Below are positions 34,027 to 42,402 of a stretch of DNA of 64,000 nucleotides, piece by piece. The position numbers and the translations under genes were made by a program. The notes beneath the pieces are model-generated. The model was not told the DNA's origin. It made no database searches and was given only the letters and a program-made list of their open reading frames with translations. Source of the stretch: Labilibaculum filiforme (GTDB lineage Bacteria > Bacteroidota > Bacteroidia > Bacteroidales > Marinifilaceae); the NCBI RefSeq assembly GCF_002843315.1, contig NZ_MVDD01000003.1, positions 1-64,000 of the forward strand. Reading direction: 5' to 3'. The first letter of the stretch is position 1; each line of letters begins with the position of its first letter.

Positions 34027-35142
34027 ATGAAGAAAATCTATTACTTAATTTTGCTACCTATCTTATTCTTTGCAACCAGTTGCGAAGATGATAGTAACGA
34101 CTTGCAGTCTGAAACTACCGTTTCAAATTCGTCGGATCAATTATCTTTAAAATCGTCCGGTAGTGGGTGGACAAGCTATACCTCTAATTGTACACAACCG
34201 AGCAACTCGGTTGAGTTTCTTGCTCCAACCAACAATACGGAGAACCGAACAAACCTTAACGATTCGAACAATGGAATGGTTGGTTGGGGTTTAGTTGCTA
34301 CTTTATCTGATGAATTTAATTATTCTGCAGGAAAAAATGCATCCGAATTTCAATCGAGATGGAAGCTAGGTTATCTTAATGCATGGACAGGTGTAAAACC
34401 CACCGTATGGGCTGATAGTCAGGTTAATTTTGAAACTATCGGCACAAATAATCGTGCCTTAGTGATTAAAGCAAATAAATCGGGAAACGATTTACTTTGC
34501 GGAATGATAACTACAAAAGCAAAAAGCTCCTATCCCTTGTACCAAGAAGCAAGAGTTAAAGTGAGTAAATCTCAATTAGCCGATTGTCTTTGGATGCTAA
34601 GTGGCGATACTCATAATCTAGAAGAAATTGATAACATAGAGACTTATGGTCCGGCTACACTTGCTAATGGAAAATCCTGTAAATATCCTTGGTATTCCAA
34701 CAAGTTACACCTTAGTCATCATACCTTCAAATATGATGCAAACGGAAATAGACTTGACTACCAACCTCAAACAGCAACTTGGATGTCGATGAAAACTGGT
34801 GATTGTAATTCTAGTATTGTTGACTGGAGTGATAAATACCATATTTATGGTGTGAAATGGGAAAGTGCCACCAAATTAGTTTATTACGTTGATGGTGTAA
34901 AAGTTAAAACAACAACTACTGGTAGCCAGGGAATTGATCCTAAAGGTTATACTGCTTGTGGTGGCCTTAAAAAAGAAATGCATATGCTTATTGGTCAAGA
35001 GGCACAAGCCTGGAGATATGGCACTACAGCTGATTTTTGGGCATCTGGAGATGACTTTACTGGCGACAGAACCACAATGTATGTGGACTGGATTAAAGTA
35101 TACACTCCTACTGGAAAAGAAAATCGAAGTACTTGCAATTAA
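34027..35142 (+). CDS. GH16 family glycoside hydrolase, lipoprotein (copy 2)
   Basis: A 371-residue paralogue of the product of 31891-33009. The start at 34027 restores the same lipoprotein signal (ILFFATSC); the upstream frame from 33991 adds twelve unrelated residues. The catalytic signature is EEIDNIETYG. Differences cluster in loops (for example LNAWTGVKPTVWAD, CLWMLSGDTHN, SMKTGDCNSSIVD) near the presumed active-site cleft, suggesting altered specificity rather than simple dosage. Confidence 0.88.
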   Translation: MKKIYYLILLPILFFATSCEDDSNDLQSETTVSNSSDQLSLKSSGSGWTSYTSNCTQPSNSVEFLAPTNNTENRTNLNDSNNGMVGWGLVATLSDEFNYSAGKNASEFQSRWKLGYLNAWTGVKPTVWADSQVNFETIGTNNRALVIKANKSGNDLLCGMITTKAKSSYPLYQEARVKVSKSQLADCLWMLSGDTHNLEEIDNIETYGPATLANGKSCKYPWYSNKLHLSHHTFKYDANGNRLDYQPQTATWMSMKTGDCNSSIVDWSDKYHIYGVKWESATKLVYYVDGVKVKTTTTGSQGIDPKGYTACGGLKKEMHMLIGQEAQAWRYGTTADFWASGDDFTGDRTTMYVDWIKVYTPTGKENRSTCN

Positions 35143-35226
35143 TAAAACAAATAGTAAGCACAAGAGATCTGTGATAGGAGATTTATAAACATTGTCCTGT
35201 TCTCATTGTAACACAGAAGTAAATAT

Positions 35227-35269
35227 ACCAGGCAGACCAGTAAAACGTTCTGCCTGGTTATTTTTTTTA
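35227..35269 (+). terminator. Terminator of GH16 copy 2
   Basis: CCAGGCAG (35228-35235) pairs with CTGCCTGG (35250-35257), followed by TTATTTTTTTT. Confidence 0.85.
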
Positions 35270-35415
35270 CAAAACTCTTGTAATTTTTATGAAGATAGAA
35301 TTGGCTTAATACGCAAAAACCACTATTCGGAAAGCGTTAGGGATTGGAGTGGAAACCCCGCAACGAAGTATGAGCGAGGAGTTGAAATGGAAAGCCCGCC
35401 CGAAGGGAACGCCCC

Positions 35416-35451
35416 TAAAAAAAAAGACTGGCACCTGAGAGAGTACCAGCC
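35416..35451 (-). terminator. Terminator at the end of the PUL operon
   Basis: On the minus strand GGCTGGTAC (complement at 35443-35451) pairs with GTGCCAGTC (complement at 35426-35434), followed by nine T residues. It lies 24 bases after the stop of the GH130 gene, the last gene of the PUL. Confidence 0.8.
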
Positions 35452-35474
35452 AATTAAAATCTAAACTAACTAAT

Positions 35475-36443
35475 TTATAATGAGTTCTTTTTGATGAAAT
35501 CAATTACTTCGTCGATGTAAGCAAAACTCATTCCTACCACCGTATCGGCTGCTCCATAGTACACAGCAACTTTATTTCCTTCGGTTAAGGCGGCACATGG
35601 AAATACAACATTAGGCACATCGCCCATTAGCTCATAAGGAGCCGCTGGAGCCAATAAGTATGGTTTCGAGCGATACAATACCTTATCGGGATTTTCGAGA
35701 TCGAGAAGGGCTGCTCCCATTGAATAACGAAACCCGTTGCAGGTGTTGATTACCCCATGGTAGAACATTAACCAACCTTCGTTGGTGCGAATAGGTACCG
35801 AACCAGCTCCAATTTTGGTACACTGCCAAGCACTATCGGTGAAATTAGATACTTTCATTACGCAACGATGCTCTCCCCAATATTTCATATCGGGACTGTA
35901 AGAAATGTAAATATCGCCAAAAGGTGTGTGTCCATTATCGCTTGGACGACTTAGCATTGCATATTTTCCATCAATTTTTTCGGGGAACAAAACTCCGTTA
36001 CGATTGAATGGTAAAAATGCATTTTCGCACTGGTGAAAGGTCTTAAAATCGAAAGTATAAGCAATTCCAATAGTTGGTCCGTGATAGCCATTGCACCAAG
36101 TAATCCAATATCGGTCTTCGATCCAACAAACGCGAGGATCGTATTTGTAATCCGAATCAATCATCGAGGTATTTCCTTCGACCATTTTAATTGGATTGTG
36201 GTTGATATCCCAATTGATTCCATCTTTACTAAACCCGGCAAAAATATTCATTTGCACCGATTTATTATCGCAACGGAATACTCCAGCGAAACCATCCTCG
36301 AAAGGAACTACTGCACTATTAAAAATACTATTGGAAGTAGGAATATCGTACCTTCCAATAACAGGATTCTGAGAAAATCTCCACATTACATCTGTAGATC
36401 CTTCCGGCCTGTCTTCCCAAGGCATTGTGCTTTTTGAACTCAT
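35475..36443 (-). CDS. GH130 beta-mannoside phosphorylase (probably Man-beta-1,4-GlcNAc)
   Basis: A 322-residue cytosolic five-bladed propeller enzyme without signal peptide. The GH130 core [16 protein letters not shown] carries the proton-donor Asp, and [32 protein letters not shown] and [15 protein letters not shown] are family blocks. GH130 enzymes phosphorolyse beta-mannosides. In Bacteroides N-glycan loci, members such as BT1033 act on Man-beta-1,4-GlcNAc. The neighbouring permease and mannosidases support that role here (inference); mannobiose phosphorolysis is the alternative. Last gene of the PUL, 12 bases after the MFS gene. Confidence 0.88.
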   Translation of the reverse strand: MSSKSTMPWEDRPEGSTDVMWRFSQNPVIGRYDIPTSNSIFNSAVVPFEDGFAGVFRCDNKSVQMNIFAGFSKDGINWDINHNPIKMVEGNTSMIDSDYKYDPRVCWIEDRYWITWCNGYHGPTIGIAYTFDFKTFHQCENAFLPFNRNGVLFPEKIDGKYAMLSRPSDNGHTPFGDIYISYSPDMKYWGEHRCVMKVSNFTDSAWQCTKIGAGSVPIRTNEGWLMFYHGVINTCNGFRYSMGAALLDLENPDKVLYRSKPYLLAPAAPYELMGDVPNVVFPCAALTEGNKVAVYYGAADTVVGMSFAYIDEVIDFIKKNSL

Positions 36444-36455
36444 TCTGATAAAAAT

Positions 36456-37757
36456 TTATTTGGATTCGTTATTTGTTTCTGACTCACTATTTTCGGAATG
36501 CGGAAAAGGAATAAATTTGGCTCCAAATAGGATAGGTATAGTAGCAAACAGCACTACAATAAAAAATAATTTGTAACCTAACCAATCGCTTAAAAACCCA
36601 CTAAACATTCCGGGCAACATAATTCCTAAATTCATTATTCCTGTGGCAAATGCGTAATGTGCCATTTTGTATTTTCCTGGAGCAACCTGTTGCATCATAT
36701 AAAGCATTAATCCAACAAATCCGAAGCCATAGGCAAAATACTCTGCCACCACAGCACCACCAATCATGTATATGTTATCGGGACGATAAATGGCCAAGAT
36801 AGCATACACTGCAAATTGTACGTTAAAAATAAGAACTAAAGAGAATAAAGATTTTTTTAATCCGCGCCTGGCAATGTAGTAGCCTGCTAAAACTGAACCA
36901 AGCACAAAAGCTGCCGAACCAAATACGCCATAAATTAATCCAATGTCGGAAGTACTTAAGCCTAACCCACCATCGGCAACACTAGCTTTAAAAAATAAAG
37001 GTGCAATTTTTATGGCGAAACCTTCGGCAAAACGGTAAGCTACTATAAAGGCAATGAACCAGATAATATATTTTTTTTGAAAAAAGGTTTTAATCACATC
37101 CACAGTAGTGGCGAAACCTTCTTTTAAGCTTTTTACTTCGCCCGATTTTTCTCCTCCTGATGGTAACATACGTATGTGGTAAACCCCAAGCACAACCATA
37201 ATAATTGCATAGGTAAGCATAACAACCATCCAAGCATGTAAAACACCAAACTTCTCCTCGAGAATACCTGCCAAATACACCAACGCACCAGCAGTTAATA
37301 TTTTTGCCATGTTGTAAAAGGCTCCTTGCCAACCAATGTATTTGGCTTGTTGCTGTCCCGAAAGTTCACTTAAATAAACTCCATCGGTAGCAATATCGTG
37401 AGTAGCACCACTAAAAGCAATAATTGCAAGCAGAGCAATTGAATAGGTGAAGAAAGCATCGAAATGCAAAGAGAAAGCAACCAAAGCAAAGGTAATACCT
37501 GTCAGCAATTCGGTAGCTACCACAAAATGTTTTTTAGTTTTAAACATTTCCAACAAAGGACTCCAGAGTGGCTTTAAAGTCCACGGCAACATAATTAAAG
37601 ATGTCCAAAATGCAATTAAAGAATCGGATACCTCGAAACTCTTAAACATGAGTACCGATGCTTGTGCAATTGCAATAAAGGGTAAGCCCATTGCAAAATA
37701 AGCTGTAGGAATCCAACTTGCCGGATGTTTTGCTTTGCTTTTTTTAGTAAGTGACAT
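36456..37757 (-). CDS. AmpG-like MFS permease of the PUL
   Basis: A 433-residue inner membrane transporter with about twelve hydrophobic segments. The opening SWIPTAYFAMGLPFIAIAQ and the motif SGATHDIATDGVYL resemble AmpG/PAT-type major facilitators that import GlcNAc-containing sugars. Position between GH92 and GH130 suggests import of the trimmed N-glycan core (Man-GlcNAc) into the cytosol. A hydrophilic C-terminal tail (SENSESETNNESK) ends it. Confidence 0.85.
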   Translation of the reverse strand: MSLTKKSKAKHPASWIPTAYFAMGLPFIAIAQASVLMFKSFEVSDSLIAFWTSLIMLPWTLKPLWSPLLEMFKTKKHFVVATELLTGITFALVAFSLHFDAFFTYSIALLAIIAFSGATHDIATDGVYLSELSGQQQAKYIGWQGAFYNMAKILTAGALVYLAGILEEKFGVLHAWMVVMLTYAIIMVVLGVYHIRMLPSGGEKSGEVKSLKEGFATTVDVIKTFFQKKYIIWFIAFIVAYRFAEGFAIKIAPLFFKASVADGGLGLSTSDIGLIYGVFGSAAFVLGSVLAGYYIARRGLKKSLFSLVLIFNVQFAVYAILAIYRPDNIYMIGGAVVAEYFAYGFGFVGLMLYMMQQVAPGKYKMAHYAFATGIMNLGIMLPGMFSGFLSDWLGYKLFFIVVLFATIPILFGAKFIPFPHSENSESETNNESK

Positions 37758-37790
37758 TAGTATTTTTTGTTTTTTAGATAGGGATATGAG

Positions 37791-40022
37791 TTAGTTGTTA
37801 AAGAAGAAATCCAAAGTTCCGCCCTTACTTATATCTTGATGATTAATAAAATAACTTTTATATTCTTTGCCGTTACGCATCATTTTAGAAATGTACTTTC
37901 CCTTAGAATCTTGATGCTTTACAATTTGAAAACTTTTCCCTTCGTAAAATTCAGCATCCAATTCGATTGTTACTTTATCGAAAACTGGTGTTGTAATAGC
38001 ATAATCGGTATTTCCCGGACAAACAGGATAAATTCCCATCATACTATAAATTACCCATGCCGATAAGGTACCACAATCATCATTCCCAGGAATACCATCG
38101 GGAGCATTTTTGTAATAGGTGTCGATTAAACGACGCACCTCTTTTTGTGCTCTCCACTCCTCGCCCTTCACATAGTTAAAAAGAAATGGATAATGAATAT
38201 CTGGTTCGTTGGCCATATCAAACAATCCTTCATCGAAAACCATTTGTAATTTATTTACAAATTTCTTTTTTCCCCCCATCAAATTTGTTAACCCGATTAC
38301 ATCATGCGGTACACAAAAGGTATACTGCCATGCTGTTCCTTCGTGAAAACCTGGGCTAGGTTCAAAATTTTCGCCTTGTTTCGGATTGAAATTTGCTAAG
38401 AATTCTCCATTCTTTAATCGCGGACGAAGCATCTCAAATTCAGTATCGAAATATTCTTTGTATCGAAGTGACTGCTTTAAAAATCGCTTGTAATCGTCCT
38501 TCTTACCCAAAGCCTTAGCGAATTGTGCCAAATTCCAATCGGCAATGTAATATTCCAAAGCATGAGAAACTGAGTTGTCAAACTCCTCGACTAAAGGCAC
38601 ATAACCTGCTGTCAAATAATGATCGATATCTGGACGTAGCTTATTATTTTTTCCTGCCGAAGTTGCAGATTTTATCATTGCCGCATATGCTGCTTCTACA
38701 TCAAAATCGGTTAATCCACGCAAGTAGGAATCAACAATAACCGGAATGGCTGGATCGCCTTCCATAACGTGTGTTTCTTTGCTGTTGAGTTCCCATTTAG
38801 GCAACCAGCCACTCTCCTTGTACATGTCGACCATAGAACGAAGCATATCTTGCTGTTCCTGAGGGTATAACAAGGCCATTAACGGATGATAGTTGCGGTA
38901 GGTATCCCATAAAGAAAACACGGTATAACGATTGCAATTATTGGTCTCGCGAATTTCGAAAGATTCCATTGCCGGATATTGCCCGTTTACATCGTTAATG
39001 ATGTTTGGATGGATTTGTGTGTGGTATAATGCGGTATAGAAAATTGTTTTTTGATCGTCGGTTCCGCCTTCTACTTTTACTCGACTCAAATTACTATTCC
39101 ATTCCTGATTAGCCTGTAATCTTGTTTTCTCAAAATTGAACTGATTCGATTCAGCATCTAAATTCATTCTTGCATTTTCGATACTCACATAGGAAACACC
39201 AACTTCTACAATTACTTGCTCGTTGTTTTTAGTATCGAAAGTGAAATAAGCACCAACTTCATCGCCAAAAAGTTCCTGCGTATAATTTTTGTAGTATTTA
39301 AACTGACCGTCGGTATCGCTCCATGCAGCTTCCGCTTTCATTTCCGGCATTTTTTTCCAAACCCCAAATTCGTCGGCTTCTTTACTAAAACGAGCAACGA
39401 AATAAACCAGTCGTTCCGATCCATCGTTGTAACAAAAAGATCCTGTCATTCGAGAACCTTCAATTTCCTGATTGTTTACGATTCGAATTTTAGCACCCGA
39501 TTCGTTGGTTAAACCTAAACCTAAATTCAAAAGAATATTTGATTTCCCTTTTGGAAAAGTATAACGACTAATCCCGGTTCTTTTTGTTGCGCTTAGCTCT
39601 GCTTTAATTCCATATTTTTCTAAATCGGTGGCATAATATCCAGGTGTTGCCTTCTGATTTTTTTGGATGGAACCATACTCTTTGTGATCGGCTTTTACCT
39701 CACCAGTAGTTGGCATCAATAAAATTACGCCCAAATCGGGACAACCAACACCGCTTAGGTTAACATGTGAGAATCCGGTAAGAAAGGTATTATCCCAAGA
39801 ATAGGGAGTTGACCACCAGCGAGCATCTTTATCCCATGTATTGATATCAGAACCCGAAACATTAAAAGGAGTTACGGAAACCATTCCTCGAGGTACAATT
39901 GCTCCCGGGTTTGTGGTGCCAAAATTAGTTGTTCCAATAAATGGATTTACGTATTCGGTAAATTGTGCAAAACAATTAATGTTTAGAAAAAAAAGAATCA
40001 AAATTCCTGATAAGCGCTTCAT
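37791..40022 (-). CDS. GH92 alpha-mannosidase (copy 1)
   Basis: A 743-residue exported enzyme that removes alpha-linked mannose with calcium assistance. The start at 40022 gives a signal peptide (MKRLSGILILFFLNINCFAQ); the longer frame from 40052 adds ten residues. Family landmarks are the opening VNPFIGTTNFG, FSHVNLSGVGC, the acid Glu in FHEGTAWQYTF, METHVMEGDPAIP-like VMEGDPAIPVIVDSY, and the C-terminal GNDDCGTLSAW. Unlike the two other GH92 proteins here it is not a lipoprotein and has ANEPDIHYPFLF where they have GN(E/Q)P, so its linkage preference may differ. Confidence 0.92.
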   Translation of the reverse strand: MKRLSGILILFFLNINCFAQFTEYVNPFIGTTNFGTTNPGAIVPRGMVSVTPFNVSGSDINTWDKDARWWSTPYSWDNTFLTGFSHVNLSGVGCPDLGVILLMPTTGEVKADHKEYGSIQKNQKATPGYYATDLEKYGIKAELSATKRTGISRYTFPKGKSNILLNLGLGLTNESGAKIRIVNNQEIEGSRMTGSFCYNDGSERLVYFVARFSKEADEFGVWKKMPEMKAEAAWSDTDGQFKYYKNYTQELFGDEVGAYFTFDTKNNEQVIVEVGVSYVSIENARMNLDAESNQFNFEKTRLQANQEWNSNLSRVKVEGGTDDQKTIFYTALYHTQIHPNIINDVNGQYPAMESFEIRETNNCNRYTVFSLWDTYRNYHPLMALLYPQEQQDMLRSMVDMYKESGWLPKWELNSKETHVMEGDPAIPVIVDSYLRGLTDFDVEAAYAAMIKSATSAGKNNKLRPDIDHYLTAGYVPLVEEFDNSVSHALEYYIADWNLAQFAKALGKKDDYKRFLKQSLRYKEYFDTEFEMLRPRLKNGEFLANFNPKQGENFEPSPGFHEGTAWQYTFCVPHDVIGLTNLMGGKKKFVNKLQMVFDEGLFDMANEPDIHYPFLFNYVKGEEWRAQKEVRRLIDTYYKNAPDGIPGNDDCGTLSAWVIYSMMGIYPVCPGNTDYAITTPVFDKVTIELDAEFYEGKSFQIVKHQDSKGKYISKMMRNGKEYKSYFINHQDISKGGTLDFFFNN

Positions 40023-40263
40023 CAAGTTGAGTTTTGTTGAGGTGTAATTCAAAAATAAAATATTACCGAACGGGAACTTTGCTAGCCAAGCTCTTCCCCC
40101 GAACGGTTTTTCTAATTTCTAATCTATAAGTCAAATTAAAGCTTTAGAGATTAAAAGCCGATTAATTTTGTAATTAATCCCTTTATTAATTCATTAATCC
40201 CTCTAAAAATAACAAATTAACAAGGAGATAAGAAGAAGAAGCAATATGTATGTAGCATTTATC

Positions 40264-40298
40264 TTGTTACCCCTAAATCCCCTAAAGGGGACTTTTTT
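40264..40298. repeat. REP-like palindromic element
   Basis: ACCCCTAAATCCCC then TAAAGGGGACTTTTTT: the stem TCCCC/GGGGA is flanked by a second CCCCTAAA. This word is a common intergenic element of Bacteroidota genomes in my experience. It lies in the 360-base gap between GH97 and GH92; the rest of that gap (40023-40383) holds nothing I recognise. Confidence 0.6.
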
Positions 40299-40383
40299 GC
40301 TACAAGCAAACAATCGTTCCGCTATCTGATAGATTAACTCCCATTACTTACAATCATAACTTTTTGCTACTAATTGCTTTAGT

Positions 40384-42402
40384 TTATTTTTCAGATTCTT
40401 TGATTTCGATAGCCTGTCCTCCACTACTTTTCATTACCACATGTAAAGTAGTTTTGCTATCGACTTCCTTTGTAATAATTTTTATTTCCGTTGGATTTTC
40501 ATTCAAAGATGTGTTTTCGGTATCCGCATAAATAGTGGCTATATACTTTTTATCTGCATCTAAAAAATTTAAATCTAAATCAATTTCTCTGGCATTTTCG
40601 TCGGTAATTGCACCTATGTACCAATTGGAAGCTTTCCGACGAGCAACTGCATATACATCGCCAATTTCGGCAGATAATACTTTCGACTCGTCAAATTCTG
40701 AAGGTAAATTCACAAAAAACTGAAAAGCTGGTTGACCCTCGTAATTACTTACTAAATCGGAAGCCATTTGCAAAGGACTGTACAAACAAACCCATAAAGC
40801 CAGTTGTTTGGCCAAAGTCGTATTTACACGAGAATTTCCTTTATCGTTGCTGTTCCATTTAATATATTCCCCTCGGTTTTTATACAAAATATCAAAAGTT
40901 CCGGGCGTATAATCAATTGGCCCTCCCAAACATCTGGTAAATGGCAAAATAACATGGTGCTCTGGCGGATTTCCTTCACTCCAACCATTCCACTCCATTC
41001 CACGAGCACCTTCGCGAGTCATCATGTTTGGATAGGTTCGACTGATTCCGGTAGCTTTTATAGGTTCGTGAGCATCGAGCATTAATTGATATTTGGTAGC
41101 GGTTTCGACCACCTTGCGATAGTGTTGCACCATTTTTTGTCCGTGATGATATTGACCATTTGGAATGGGACCAGCGTAGCCTGTTTTTACCACCCGAATG
41201 CCATTCACATGCAATTTCATAAAGGCGTCATCCATACATTCTTCATAAAAAAGATAATCGCCACCAGTTTCGTGATGCCCGATTAACTCAACTCCCTTAC
41301 TTTTCGCGTAACGCACAATTTCATCAAAATCAAAATCAGGATAAGGAGTTAGCTGATCGAAAGCCTTTGGTTTCCCCCAATTTTCCCATCCTGTGTTCCA
41401 ACCTTCGGCCAAAACAGCCTCGATATTGTGCTCGGAAGCAAAATCGATGTATTTTTTCATATTCTTAGTGGTGGCACCATGCAGTGGCCCCGGAGTCCAC
41501 GTTTCTACTCCCAAATGCATTCCCCACCAAATTCCTATGTATTTCATGGGTTGAATCCATTCGGTATTTGGAATTGCACATGGCTCATTCAAATTCTGAA
41601 TTAAATTCGATTCCACCAATCCTGAAGCATTTTGACACAGCATAATGGTTCTCCATGGAGATTTTAGTGACGATTTTGCTTTCACTTTTACTCCATCGGG
41701 CCAAGGAACCAAATTTGCCTGAAAATTAGTTCCTCCCATATTCTTCAAAGTCATCCCTGCATAATCAGTCAGGTTTGCCTCGTGAATACTCACATAATAT
41801 CCGCCATCTAATTTTGTTGTAATTGGCGTATTTGCATCGGCTACTTCACTCAATTTTGTTGTTCGGTACAACATTTCGTAAGAATCGAAATTGGCAGGAA
41901 TAGACCATGCCGTTCCGTTTTGCACAAAATTAAACTCCGTTAACTCGTTCACAATATTAATACTATCAATTCCATTTTGTTGCGGAATTTCATATCTAAA
42001 TCCTAAGCCATCATTAAATAAACGAACGTGCAGTTTTAACTCTTTACCAGTACCATTTAGAAGACTGACAGTTAATTGGTTGTATTGATTTAAAATGGTA
42101 TCGTTTGGTCCCCAAATTGGTTTCCAAGTTTCATTCACCCCATTTTCCGAATGGGAAACAATTTTCAGATTATCCGTAAATGCAAGCTCTTCTTTTAATT
42201 GCAATCCGAGCTTTGAATTCGCTAACATCCCATCTCCGGAAACACTCAAGCCATAATACATTTGGCCCTTCTCATTCATTTGAAGATGATATGCCAATTT
42301 GCCATCGGGAGACAACAGTTCAATACTTTTTTTAGAGCCACAAGCAGTTGTCAGCAATACAAATGCAATTAATACACTCGTTAATTTTAAGTAGTTTTTC
42401 AT
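40384..42402 (-). CDS. GH97 alpha-glucosidase/alpha-galactosidase, lipoprotein
   Basis: A 672-residue lipoprotein (lipobox VLLTTACG). It shows the GH97 order: N-terminal super-sandwich (IELLSPDGKLAYHLQMNEKGQM), TIM barrel (KYIGIWWGMHLG, EAVLAEGWNTGWENWG, ELIGHHETGGDY, LMLDAHEPIKATG, MMTREGARGMEWN) and a C-terminal sandwich. The calcium and acid/base glutamates lie in EGARG and HHETGG blocks. Glutamate at the SusB base position in MTREGARG favours the inverting (alpha-glucosidase) branch, by inference. The start codon overlaps the stop of the GH65 gene by four bases, indicating coupled translation. In this PUL it may remove alpha-glucose. Confidence 0.9.
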   Translation of the reverse strand: MKNYLKLTSVLIAFVLLTTACGSKKSIELLSPDGKLAYHLQMNEKGQMYYGLSVSGDGMLANSKLGLQLKEELAFTDNLKIVSHSENGVNETWKPIWGPNDTILNQYNQLTVSLLNGTGKELKLHVRLFNDGLGFRYEIPQQNGIDSINIVNELTEFNFVQNGTAWSIPANFDSYEMLYRTTKLSEVADANTPITTKLDGGYYVSIHEANLTDYAGMTLKNMGGTNFQANLVPWPDGVKVKAKSSLKSPWRTIMLCQNASGLVESNLIQNLNEPCAIPNTEWIQPMKYIGIWWGMHLGVETWTPGPLHGATTKNMKKYIDFASEHNIEAVLAEGWNTGWENWGKPKAFDQLTPYPDFDFDEIVRYAKSKGVELIGHHETGGDYLFYEECMDDAFMKLHVNGIRVVKTGYAGPIPNGQYHHGQKMVQHYRKVVETATKYQLMLDAHEPIKATGISRTYPNMMTREGARGMEWNGWSEGNPPEHHVILPFTRCLGGPIDYTPGTFDILYKNRGEYIKWNSNDKGNSRVNTTLAKQLALWVCLYSPLQMASDLVSNYEGQPAFQFFVNLPSEFDESKVLSAEIGDVYAVARRKASNWYIGAITDENAREIDLDLNFLDADKKYIATIYADTENTSLNENPTEIKIITKEVDSKTTLHVVMKSSGGQAIEIKESEK

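Larger units (their letters stand above)
33802..35384 (+). repeat. Duplicated GH16 unit, copy 2
   Basis: Second copy of the unit at 31666-33246, including the leader (CAAATAAGCCTGTAG, CCCCCTTATTTTTAACAC), gene, terminator hairpin and the tail block. The coding parts have diverged at scattered positions, so the duplication is not very recent. Confidence 0.85.
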
